Shown: positions 7,407 to 13,871 of the stretch, one piece after another
How positions within the stretch are numbered: position 1 is the stretch's first letter
Layout: each line of letters opens with the position of its first letter
Assembly (NCBI GenBank): GCA_000431315.1
Contig: HF989686.1
Span: 1 to 19,810, forward strand
DNA length: 19,810 nt
Reading direction: 5' to 3'
Origin: Brachyspira sp. CAG:484
Lineage (GTDB): Bacteria > Cyanobacteriota > Vampirovibrionia > Gastranaerophilales > Gastranaerophilaceae
Made by a program: the position numbers and the translations under genes
Notes under the pieces: generated by a model
The model's input: the letters and a program-made list of their open reading frames with translations, nothing else
What the model was told of the DNA's origin: nothing
Databases searched by the model: none

Positions 7407-7877
7407 TTATCTTACAGAACGTGTGTGGCAGATAGCAATTGCAATAGAATCAACCGTATCGTCCAATTTAGGGAGTTTTTCAACTCCTAAAGAAATCTTA
7501 ACCATTTGTTCAACTTCTTTTTTATCCGCCCTGCCGTAACCTGTCAAAACTTGTTTTACTTCCATAGGTGTATATTCAAAAACAGGAATTCCGTTCATTT
7601 CCAGCACTGTAAGAATAACCCCTCTTGCATGAGCAACAGGCATTACAGTAGTCTGATTACGAAAGAAAAATAATTTTTCAATAGATGCAATATCAGGTTT
7701 ATACATTTCAACAATAGTTTTCATATCATTGAAAATTTCAAGAAGCCTTGCACTTTCCTTAGCATTTTTTGAAGTCTGGATTGAGCCGGAATGTAAGAGT
7801 GTACAAGCATTCCCGTCAAATTCAACAATACTGTAGCCGACAATTGCCATGCCGGGATCAATACCTAAAATTTTCAT
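7407..7877 (-). CDS. ruvC: Holliday junction resolvase RuvC
   Basis: 156 aa, close to the usual 160-175. RNase H-like fold with the four acidic catalytic residues: D7 in ILGIDPGMAIVGY, E67 in SIEKLFF, and D140 and D143 in KLDDTVDSIAIAICH. The MPVAHARGVIL (79-89) and YTPMEVKQVLTGYGRADKKEV (102-122) segments are also typical. RuvC cuts four-way junctions at the end of recombination, working with RuvAB (not in the window). First gene of a three-gene operon. The ATG lies 6 nt after a TATAAT and has no Shine-Dalgarno, so the transcript probably begins at or next to the A of the start codon. Confidence 0.96.
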   Translation of the reverse strand: MKILGIDPGMAIVGYSIVEFDGNACTLLHSGSIQTSKNAKESARLLEIFNDMKTIVEMYKPDIASIEKLFFFRNQTTVMPVAHARGVILTVLEMNGIPVFEYTPMEVKQVLTGYGRADKKEVEQMVKISLGVEKLPKLDDTVDSIAIAICHTRSVR

Positions 7878-7883
7878 AAGACA

Positions 7884-7912
7884 ATTATAGTAGAAATATT
7901 ACAAGATGTAAA
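7884..7912 (-). promoter_or_regulatory. ruvC operon promoter, predicted leaderless start
   Basis: On the minus strand TTTACA (7912-7907), exactly 17 nt, and a perfect TATAAT (7889-7884). The six bases TGTCTT then lead directly into the ATG at 7877, so the expected +1 falls at the start codon. Confidence 0.8.
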
Positions 7913-7940
7913 AAGACTTGACAACAATAAGTTACAAAAC

Positions 7941-7969
7941 TTGCTTTAAAAAAGCGCTCGTGATAGGAT
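7941..7969 (+). promoter_or_regulatory. Candidate promoter of the LysM gene
   Basis: TTGCTT (7941-7946), 17 nt and TAGGAT (7964-7969) with an upstream TG (7961-7962, extended -10). The start would be near 7976, leaving a 35-nt leader with GTGAGGT before the ATG. A TTGACA at 7918-7923 has no good -10 at normal spacing. Confidence 0.4.
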
Positions 7970-8011
7970 ACTGGCATAAACAATTTACAATAATTAGGGT
8001 GTGAGGTCAGT

Positions 8012-8560
8012 ATGAAGAGTTCAACTATCAGAAGGTCAAATTTATCTAAGGAGAAAATGGCGGTTTTAGAAGCGCTTTCTAAATATAAACAGGAATCTCA
8101 TGATATTACTCCGAATGTTTATGTCAGACCAAACAGAGAAAAAGAATTGGATTTGTTATGGCAGAATTTCAAAGTTAACCAGAAGCTTGATAAATCTCCA
8201 AGTGTATATCTTGCAACAGGATTTATCGGAGGAGTTATAACAACAGCGATTGTTGCTGGGTTAATCTTTATGTCTATGCATGGAGTTAATTTTAATATGA
8301 AAATAGCACTTCCTGCACCTGCCGTAAAAAATGAAAAGCTCAACTTCTTACCGGCTAATGAAGCTCCGGCTGAAGCTGCGGCAGATGAAGTTTATACCGT
8401 ACAAAGCGGAGATACTATGGAAAGCATTCTTACCAGATTTTACGGCGGATATACACAGGAAAGAGCCTGGGCTGTTATGAACGCCAATAATATGAAAAAT
8501 CCTAACAAGCTTTCAATTGGTCAAAAATTAACAATCCCGATGAATAAATCAAACCAATAA
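8012..8560 (+). CDS. Membrane-anchored LysM-domain protein
   Basis: 182 aa. A charged N-terminal region (1-66) probably lies in the cytoplasm, followed by one membrane segment (about 67-89, YLATGFIGGVITTAIVAGLI), an Ala/Pro/Glu-rich linker (100-125) and a C-terminal LysM domain (about 127-177: YTVQSGDTMESI ... NANNMKNPNKLSIGQKLTIP). LysM binds the glycan of peptidoglycan, so the protein should tie the inner membrane to the wall. It is a type II membrane topology (N-in). Start supported by GTGAGGT at 8001-8007. It has its own promoter and terminator. The 60-residue cytoplasmic part has no family I can name. Confidence 0.85.
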   Translation: MKSSTIRRSNLSKEKMAVLEALSKYKQESHDITPNVYVRPNREKELDLLWQNFKVNQKLDKSPSVYLATGFIGGVITTAIVAGLIFMSMHGVNFNMKIALPAPAVKNEKLNFLPANEAPAEAAADEVYTVQSGDTMESILTRFYGGYTQERAWAVMNANNMKNPNKLSIGQKLTIPMNKSNQ

Positions 8561-8565
8561 GAAAT

Positions 8566-8596
8566 AAAAAAGCCTCTTTAAAAAAGAGGCTTTTTT
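8566..8596. terminator. Bidirectional terminator between LysM and tsaC genes
   Basis: Perfect 14-bp inverted repeat AAAAAAGCCTCTTT / AAAGAGGCTTTTTT with a 3-nt loop, giving a GC stem and a T run on both strands. It lies between the convergent stop codons. Confidence 0.95.
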
Positions 8597-8597
8597 A

Positions 8598-9188
8598 TTA
8601 TACATCAATTTGTATTGCACCCTGCCTGAAAATTTTTATTTCATCATCATTAAAAACACCGGCAACCGTAGATTCCAAACCTTTGCAGAAATAGCCGTAA
8701 TCTTCTATCACTAAATCCGCAAGACCTTCCATATTTGCTTTAGCCTGCTCATAGCTTTTCGCTGAAGGCTGGTGTGACAGGTTTGCGCTGGTTGTTGCAA
8801 GAACATGACCCGGTACAGCGTTGCAAATTTCTTTAAAAACTTCATTATCCGGCACCCTTATACCCACAGTATCCATATTTGACGTTATATAATCAGGGGT
8901 CATTTCAGGATTTTTCTTTACAACAAGGGTCAGCGCTCCAGGGAAATATTTTTTCACAAGCTTCTGACCGGTTTTTGGGATAACTTTTACATACTGGAGC
9001 AGATGGTAAATATCATTTGACATAAGAATTAAAGGTTTTTGAGCTTCACGCTTTTTAATGTCATAGATTTTTTTCACACCTTTTTCTGACGACGGAAGGC
9101 AGCCGAGCCCCCAGACGGTATCTGTTACATAGGCTATAACTCCGCCTTCTTCCAATATTCTTCTGATTTCTTCTTTGTTCTTAAGCAT
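8598..9188 (-). CDS. tsaC: L-threonylcarbamoyladenylate synthase (TsaC/YrdC/Sua5)
   Basis: 196 aa, the short TsaC form without the Sua5 C-terminal domain. It shows GGVIAYVTDTVWGLGC (15-30, usually PTDTVYGLG), KIYDIKKREAQKPLILM (41-57) with the conserved KR..KPL group that binds ATP and bicarbonate, VGIRVPDN (107-114) and TTSANLSHQPS (132-142). It makes threonylcarbamoyl-AMP from Thr, bicarbonate and ATP, the first step of t6A37 synthesis in ANN-decoding tRNAs. AAGGAG stands 10 nt before the ATG. It lies downstream of the tiny peptide gene at 9296-9370 on the same strand. Confidence 0.95.
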   Translation of the reverse strand: MLKNKEEIRRILEEGGVIAYVTDTVWGLGCLPSSEKGVKKIYDIKKREAQKPLILMSNDIYHLLQYVKVIPKTGQKLVKKYFPGALTLVVKKNPEMTPDYITSNMDTVGIRVPDNEVFKEICNAVPGHVLATTSANLSHQPSAKSYEQAKANMEGLADLVIEDYGYFCKGLESTVAGVFNDDEIKIFRQGAIQIDV

Positions 9189-9212
9189 AGTTTATTTTCT
9201 CCTTGTAAGGAC

Positions 9213-9240
9213 TTGCAATCCTAAAAAAATACGTTATAAT
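9213..9240 (+). promoter_or_regulatory. Antisense RNA promoter (locus B)
   Basis: TTGCAA (9213-9218), a 16-nt spacer and consensus TATAAT (9235-9240). Expected start is near 9247, at the first base of the hairpin ATAAGGG...CCCTTAT. The layout matches the antisense promoter of locus A (TTGAAA-N16-TATAAT, 15648-15621). Confidence 0.75.
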
Positions 9241-9246
9241 ATAAAT

Positions 9247-9353
9247 ATAAGGGAGTTGGCTAAGCTCCGTGAAAGCTCAACCAACTTGTCGCCCCTTATA
9301 AAAATAGATAAACTATTTTAATAAAAATCTCTAGTACGGCTAGAGATTTTTTT
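9247..9353 (+). ncRNA. Antisense small RNA B, candidate type I antitoxin
   Basis: About 105 nt, bounded by a consensus promoter and a classical intrinsic terminator: AAAAATCTCTAG (9323-9334), loop TACGG, CTAGAGATTTTT (9340-9351), then more T. Its 5' part folds as ATAAGGG (9247-9253) with CCCTTAT (9293-9299) and AGTTGG (9254-9259) with CCAACT (9281-9286), leaving TGTCGC on the 3' side unpaired. It runs opposite to the 24-codon peptide gene, covers all but about its first five codons plus the 3' end of its mRNA, and places its own terminator inside that ORF. An RNA of this form fits an antitoxin that pairs with the toxin mRNA. No known Rfam family is recognised. Confidence 0.65.
9249..9298 (-). 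terminator. Candidate 3' hairpin of peptide B mRNA
   Basis: On the minus strand the same inverted repeat, AAGGG...AGTTGG and CCAACT-CCCTT, directly follows the peptide stop codon and precedes an AT-rich stretch. The T run is interrupted (TTATATTTAT), so readthrough into tsaC is possible. Confidence 0.45.
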
Positions 9354-9370
9354 AATAGCATTCTATTCAT
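9296..9370 (-). CDS. Tiny hydrophobic peptide B, candidate type I toxin
   Basis: 24 aa: MNRMLLKKSLAVLEI followed by FIKIVYLFL. Three positive charges near the N-terminus and a long apolar stretch make it a likely membrane peptide, as in the IbsC, TisB or AapA classes (19-30 aa). A perfect AAGGAGG (9381-9375) stands 4 nt before the ATG, which is hard to explain by chance. It is fully opposed by a small RNA with its own promoter and terminator. The ORF contains two inverted repeats on the DNA, one being the antisense terminator. It lies between murJ and tsaC on their strand; I see no separate strong promoter, so it may be co-transcribed with murJ. No sequence family recognised. Toxic function is inferred from architecture only. 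Confidence 0.65.
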   Translation of the reverse strand: MNRMLLKKSLAVLEIFIKIVYLFL

Positions 9371-9440
9371 TTAACCTCCTTTCTGCCCAGTTGTCGCTAC
9401 ATAGTTTGTAAGCACTTTGGAGGTTTTTCAGGGCTGCCCT
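9371..9440 (-). promoter_or_regulatory. Structured leader of peptide B with anti-Shine-Dalgarno
   Basis: The leader starts with AGGGC-A-GCCCT (9440-9430). AACCTCC (9425-9419) is a perfect 7-base complement of GGAGGTT (9379-9373), which contains the Shine-Dalgarno of peptide B, so the ribosome site can be sequestered. GCGACAA (9397-9391) between them is complementary to the unpaired TTGTCGC (9286-9292) of the antisense RNA, a second possible contact. Confidence 0.6.
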
Positions 9441-9466
9441 TAATATTTAATTTTCAAAGTTCACTT

Positions 9467-11068
9467 TTACTTCTTAAATCTTGCAGCAAGCCGTTCAAAA
9501 AGTTCTTCTGCGTATTCCATTTTCATCAGCAGGTTTAACTCAACATAAACTGCAAGACAGACTATTCCAACCAAACAAATTTTTACAAGCTCAAACGCGT
9601 ATTTTGGCAGTTCAACAAACTTGTCATATCCTACTGATAAAAGTCCGCAGACAACAAGTGTAACAAAACCTGCCGCGCACATCTTCAATAAATTAATAAA
9701 TAATGACTTATAATCCATTTTGATTTTTCTGGAAATAAATAAACCGAGCACCACAGCATTGAATAAGGTTACAAATGATGTGGACAGGGTAATTCCGCCT
9801 ATTCCCATGTGCAGTTTATTTATCAAAAGGATATTGAAAAATACTTTTAAAACTATAGAAGAAAACGCAACAATAAACGGAGTAGCTGAATCATTAAACG
9901 AATAATAAACCCTTGTAATAGAATCTCTGAAAACATACGGTATTATAGAAAAAGATAAAAACCACAACGCCTCAGTAACCATAAATGTTGCATGCGCATC
10001 AAATTCACCGCGCTCGAACACAACACGCACCCCGTCTAGTCCGACAACAAGAATACCAATAATAATAGGTATTGCACCAAAGAAAAGAACGCCGACGCCT
10101 TTATTAAAATATTTTCTGATACCGTCATAATCCTTGTCCGCCACAAGCCTTGCAAAAATCGGGAACAAAGGAACAAGGAATGCTGTAACAAGAATACCTA
10201 CAGGAAACTGAAATACTCTGTTAGCATAACCTATTGCAGTCCATGCACCTTCTCTAAGTGCAGAGGCAAAAAACATATCAACATAAATATGAACCTGCCC
10301 GACGGTTGAACTTAAAACTGCCGGAAAAAGAAGTTCACATATATTTTTATATTCAATATTATTAAATACATCAAGATTAGGCTTCAACTTAAAACCCAGC
10401 TGCCTGATTTTCGGATATTGCATAACCCACTGGCACACAGCACCTATTGTGGTTGCCCATGCAAGAATTGCGCCTGTATTATCGTTTCGTGCGCACATTA
10501 CCATCGCAATAATAACAAGCGACATTATAATCGGCGACAGGTTAGGAAGCATAAAGTACCTGTAGGTTACAAGGATACCGTAATAAATACCGACAATTCC
10601 GCCTATAATCAATACCGGCGACATAATTTTTAAATGTCCTGCCGCAAGCTCAATTAATTGCGGGTCGCCTCCGGAGGCTATTACGCCCATAATCTGCGGT
10701 GCAAAAAAGAAACACAAAACAGCAAGTATTGTAAAAAACAATATTGTTGTTGTCATAAATGTGCTGTAAAGCTTGTTTAATTCTTCAGAAGGTTTGTCCT
10801 TTAATGACGGAATAAGCTTTGAAAAAACAGCAACTGTGGCACTGTGAAAAGGTCCGCCGACACCGCCAAGTAAAATTATCGAGAGAGCAGGAATTTGATA
10901 GGCATAGAAATAAGCATCCGAAACCATAGATGCACCGTAGTAATTTGCAATTACCACATCTCTTATGAACCCTATAAGCTTACTAAAAATAGTTACTACT
11001 GCTATTAACCATGCCGCCTTTAACAAACTCGGCGTCTTATCATCATCACCATATGTCGCTGCTGTCAT
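9467..11068 (-). CDS. murJ: Lipid II flippase MurJ (MviN)
   Basis: 533 aa, about 14 membrane segments, MOP-family fold. Family signatures: SKLIGFIRDVVIANYYGAS (29-47) with the conserved Arg of TM1, SDAYFYAYQIP (50-60), GGPFHSATVAVFS (70-82), ILVTAFLVPLFPIFARLVA (about 293-311) and FRDSITRVYYSFNDS (about 383-397). It moves lipid II to the outer face of the inner membrane for wall synthesis. The ATG lies 23 nt inside the end of spoIID, so the two are translationally coupled; GGTGA within spoIID serves as ribosome site. The tiny peptide locus B follows its stop codon. Confidence 0.96.
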   Translation of the reverse strand: MTAATYGDDDKTPSLLKAAWLIAVVTIFSKLIGFIRDVVIANYYGASMVSDAYFYAYQIPALSIILLGGVGGPFHSATVAVFSKLIPSLKDKPSEELNKLYSTFMTTTILFFTILAVLCFFFAPQIMGVIASGGDPQLIELAAGHLKIMSPVLIIGGIVGIYYGILVTYRYFMLPNLSPIIMSLVIIAMVMCARNDNTGAILAWATTIGAVCQWVMQYPKIRQLGFKLKPNLDVFNNIEYKNICELLFPAVLSSTVGQVHIYVDMFFASALREGAWTAIGYANRVFQFPVGILVTAFLVPLFPIFARLVADKDYDGIRKYFNKGVGVLFFGAIPIIIGILVVGLDGVRVVFERGEFDAHATFMVTEALWFLSFSIIPYVFRDSITRVYYSFNDSATPFIVAFSSIVLKVFFNILLINKLHMGIGGITLSTSFVTLFNAVVLGLFISRKIKMDYKSLFINLLKMCAAGFVTLVVCGLLSVGYDKFVELPKYAFELVKICLVGIVCLAVYVELNLLMKMEYAEELFERLAARFKK

Positions 11069-12776
11069 CTTTTTTCACCAATTCCACAAAAAGCCTTAGA
11101 GCTTTTTTATCCCCTTCTTCCATCGGGTAATAAAATACAATTGTATTTTTCCCTTTTTTAATAAAATTTGATATATCTATATTGGTAACCCTTGAACCTC
11201 CCCAGATACTTGTCGGCAGTTCAAAAGTATGTTCTTTTCCGTTTATGCTTGCAACAAGTTTTGAAACCTGAAATTTGTTGTCAACAACTATATTTGCAAA
11301 TTTTTTATCAGTATAAAAGTTTTGCAGAACTACATTCTGCGAACTATCCGCAGATATGATAACAGGCTTTGTACCAAGCGTAATACCGGTATAGTAGTGT
11401 TTAAGAATTTTTTCGTAAGGGATATGAAGTTCAGAGCCCATAAATCCCGCACCGTACTGGCTCATTCCTACACCATGTCCGAAGCCTCCGCCGTAAGCCT
11501 TGATTGAAATAAGCTTTCCGCTTTCATCTTTAATATTTTCAAACACAACATTAGCACTTGGAAGCGCTTTGCCGTCTTTTGTCAAAAGCCTTCTGACAAC
11601 AAGTTCTTTAAAAATTTTATACTTCTGTCCGGCAGTAACGACTTCCATCTCAATTATCTTTCCGCTGTCGCCCCGTCTGAGAACCCTGAGTTCAGTAAGG
11701 TCATCCAGTTTATCACCTTTGTTAAATGCAGGTTTTACAAATCCTGTAGCAGACTGCGCAATAAGAGTTTGTTCAAGAACTTTTTTAAGTTCATCAGGCT
11801 GCCATTCTCTAGTCCAGCGGAAGTATGAGGACCGAATATCATAGGCATCAGGTTTAGATTTATAATAAGCCGCAGCAGCCTCTTCTGTATTCAACGGAGT
11901 CTGCGATAAAATATCAGGTTTGGCTTTTAAATACGGTTTTTCCTGTGACGGAAAGTCTTTAGTATTTGGATCGGAAAAAGCATTAGAATAGCTTTCAGTA
12001 TATCCGCCTGCCGTTGATGAGTATTGTGCAAGGATTAAATCCCATCCGTAAAGCGCAACAATACCTTCAGTTTCTGCAACTGCCTGATTAGACAGCTCTC
12101 TTTCAGTATTTGCACCGAAATATACCTGGCTTGCAACAGAATCCACAACATCGTAATTAGGTGAAGACTTAACCCTTGGCGAAAGAACGTAATTTCTTGC
12201 TGCAACAGTCTGCGCTTTCAAAGCCTCAAGCCCGAAGCTCACAGGCATTTCATTTGGGACAACGCCTTTCAGATAATCTTCAACCTCAATCATATTTACA
12301 AGGTTAAAATAATTAGCATTTGCTTTTACAATTTCAAAAGCACCATGATAAAGTGCAGTTTTACCTGCGCGTTTCAAACCTTTCACACCCAGAAGCCCTT
12401 TGGGACAAATAATCCTTACCGGTCCCTGCATAGATGTAATTATAGTGCCGTCATCCTGTGAAAGCTCAAACATTCCGTCTTTAAATTTGATTATTAAATT
12501 TGTATTAGCCGGCAGAGTTTCGACAAGATTGTCCCCGTCGCAGATCATAATTTCATCAGTACCATAAATCCCAATATTGTTGTATACATAAGTTCCAAAA
12601 CCGGAACTGCCAATTCCAACTCTCACAACCTGAGATTTAGGAGCATGGACAGCCTCTTTGATTTTAGCTTCTCTTGCTACCTGTAACGTAGCAGGAGGAA
12701 TATTAGGGGAAAAAGCATTTACAGGCACAGATGCCGATAACATAAATAAAAATATAATAATCACCAAATTTTTCAT
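11046..12776 (-). CDS. SpoIID/LytB-domain secreted protein (lytic transglycosylase-like)
   Basis: 576 aa from the ATG at 12776; an in-frame TTG at 12794 lies inside the promoter and is rejected. A signal peptide occupies residues 1-22 (MKNLVIIIFLFMLSASVPVNA). The SpoIID domain follows: VEDYLKGVVPNEMP with the catalytic Glu of NEMP, FGLEALKAQTVAARNYVL, STAGGYTESYSNAFSDP and GGGFGHGVGMSQYGAGFMG; a C-terminal beta-rich part (about 470-576) is of unknown role. SpoIID cuts denuded glycan strands in spore formers; cyanobacteria and relatives that do not sporulate carry similar proteins, probably for wall remodelling in the periplasm. It pairs with the flippase murJ (23-nt overlap). No Shine-Dalgarno; leaderless start predicted. 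Confidence 0.9.
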   Translation of the reverse strand: MKNLVIIIFLFMLSASVPVNAFSPNIPPATLQVAREAKIKEAVHAPKSQVVRVGIGSSGFGTYVYNNIGIYGTDEIMICDGDNLVETLPANTNLIIKFKDGMFELSQDDGTIITSMQGPVRIICPKGLLGVKGLKRAGKTALYHGAFEIVKANANYFNLVNMIEVEDYLKGVVPNEMPVSFGLEALKAQTVAARNYVLSPRVKSSPNYDVVDSVASQVYFGANTERELSNQAVAETEGIVALYGWDLILAQYSSTAGGYTESYSNAFSDPNTKDFPSQEKPYLKAKPDILSQTPLNTEEAAAAYYKSKPDAYDIRSSYFRWTREWQPDELKKVLEQTLIAQSATGFVKPAFNKGDKLDDLTELRVLRRGDSGKIIEMEVVTAGQKYKIFKELVVRRLLTKDGKALPSANVVFENIKDESGKLISIKAYGGGFGHGVGMSQYGAGFMGSELHIPYEKILKHYYTGITLGTKPVIISADSSQNVVLQNFYTDKKFANIVVDNKFQVSKLVASINGKEHTFELPTSIWGGSRVTNIDISNFIKKGKNTIVFYYPMEEGDKKALRLFVELVKKDDSSDIW

Positions 12777-12782
12777 AAAAAT

Positions 12783-12810
12783 ATTATATGACAAAAACTA
12801 TTCTTCACAA
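12783..12810 (-). promoter_or_regulatory. spoIID-murJ promoter, predicted leaderless start
   Basis: On the minus strand TTGTGA (12810-12805), 16 nt and a perfect TATAAT (12788-12783), then ATTTTT and the ATG at 12776. The -35 lies inside the last codons of the upstream HTH gene. Same geometry as at ruvC. Confidence 0.7.
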
Positions 12811-13058
12811 ACAGAAAAATTTTCAGGCAATTCCTTTTCAAGTTCTTCCATAAATTGAGAAATAGAAAGATCAAATGCTCCTGCAAGTTTAAACAGTGTG
12901 GTAAGCTGAGGGTCTTTCACAGAACGTTCCAAATCGCTTAAAACTGAAGATGGAATATCAAACTCCGCCCCCAGCATAAACTGGCTTTTTTTCCCGCGTA
13001 ACCTTTTGACCGTTTTTGCGATTGCATTAAAAATAATTTTTTTCTTTGCCTCTTGCAT
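12798..13058 (-). CDS. Small XRE-family HTH regulator (HTH 2)
   Basis: 86 aa. HTH core: AKTVKRLRGKKSQFMLGAEFDIPSSVLSDLERSVKDPQLTTLFKLAGAFDL spans about residues 14-64, with the turn at EFDI and the recognition helix at SSVLSDLE; an acidic tail (EELEKELPENFSVCEE) follows. It is divergent from prepilin-like gene 2 with 75 bp between, which contain the palindrome TATCGCG-TT-CGCGATA. The arrangement repeats that of HTH 1 and prepilin gene 1, though the two regulators are not close in sequence. No Shine-Dalgarno is visible before the ATG. Control of the prepilin gene is inferred; spoIID follows 21 nt after its stop on the same strand. Confidence 0.85.
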   Translation of the reverse strand: MQEAKKKIIFNAIAKTVKRLRGKKSQFMLGAEFDIPSSVLSDLERSVKDPQLTTLFKLAGAFDLSISQFMEELEKELPENFSVCEE

Positions 13059-13092
13059 AATTTTAATTTTGGATGTAATATATAAATTATCC

Positions 13093-13108
13093 TATCGCGT
13101 TCGCGATA
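13093..13108. promoter_or_regulatory. Palindromic candidate operator for HTH 2
   Basis: TATCGCG-TT-CGCGATA is a perfect 7-bp inverted repeat with a 2-bp centre, strikingly GC-containing within an AT-rich intergenic region. A GATAAT at 13105-13110 could be the -10 of prepilin gene 2, in which case the palindrome overlaps its spacer; the promoter itself is uncertain. Confidence 0.6.
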
Positions 13109-13133
13109 ATAAAATTGGTTAATTGGAGTAAAG

Positions 13134-13865
13134 ATGACAAAAACAGCATTCACATTGGCGGAAGTTCTTATAACACTTGGTATAATCGGAATTGTAGCAG
13201 CAATGACGTTACCTGTCGTAACTACAAAGGTTAATAATATAAAATTTAAAAGCGGTTTTAAAAAATCATTGTCCGTCCTGAATCAGGCAGTAAATTTAAA
13301 CAAAGCAAAATATGATTTTGATTTTTCATCGGTAGGAAGCAACTGCATTAATGAATATACCGATAATTCACAAAATGTACAATCAATGTGCAGTATATTT
13401 AACAGTTCACTGGTGAAACCAAAGGCTTTTGATCACACAAAATTATATATAGACAAAAGCCAGCTGTATTATAAATATGTATATGAAAAAGGTACTACCT
13501 CAGACTCTCTTATAAAAGAACAGCATATAATGCTGTATTATTATCAAATGAATGACGGTGCCATTTTTGCATTTCACACACCTCCAAGAGGTATTAACAA
13601 TGAAACAACCTGCACCTTAAATAATACAACTCTTGAACAAGCAATGAACGATGAACTCTTTCAAAAATATTGTATTGGTTTTATAGATGTGAACGGAGTA
13701 AAAAGACCAAATAAAGAAACACGATGTAATGACAACAAAGCTCATTATACTGACATAAACAGCGAATGTTTCGTTGATGAAGTCACAGATATATTTCCGG
13801 TAATATATTATGATGCAGTTGTGGCACCCGGCTCAGCCGCAGCCAGAGCAGTATTATATAAGTAA
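13134..13865 (+). CDS. Prepilin-like secreted protein 2
   Basis: 243 aa with a five-residue leader MTKTA, then FTLAEVLITLGIIGIVAAMTLP, a complete prepilin helix with Glu at mature position 5 and Ala at -1. The rest is a variable extracellular part with about eight Cys and the shared motif FIDVNGVKRPNKET (184-197), here followed by NDNKAHYTD rather than the G.D.F form. The C-terminus is Ala-rich (APGSAAARAVLYK). GGAG (13125-13128) sits 5 nt before the ATG. It is likely exported and assembled by a type IV pilus/type II secretion-like machine encoded elsewhere. The specific role is unknown. It ends 6 nt from the stop of cysS, with no terminator visible. Confidence 0.85.
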   Translation: MTKTAFTLAEVLITLGIIGIVAAMTLPVVTTKVNNIKFKSGFKKSLSVLNQAVNLNKAKYDFDFSSVGSNCINEYTDNSQNVQSMCSIFNSSLVKPKAFDHTKLYIDKSQLYYKYVYEKGTTSDSLIKEQHIMLYYYQMNDGAIFAFHTPPRGINNETTCTLNNTTLEQAMNDELFQKYCIGFIDVNGVKRPNKETRCNDNKAHYTDINSECFVDEVTDIFPVIYYDAVVAPGSAAARAVLYK

Positions 13866-13871
13866 TCCAGC

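Noticed and set aside
9247..9353. Riboswitch, SRP RNA or 6S RNA for the plus-strand structured RNA
   Set aside because: None of the conserved core sequences of these families is present, and no gene follows on the plus strand; the antisense interpretation explains it better.
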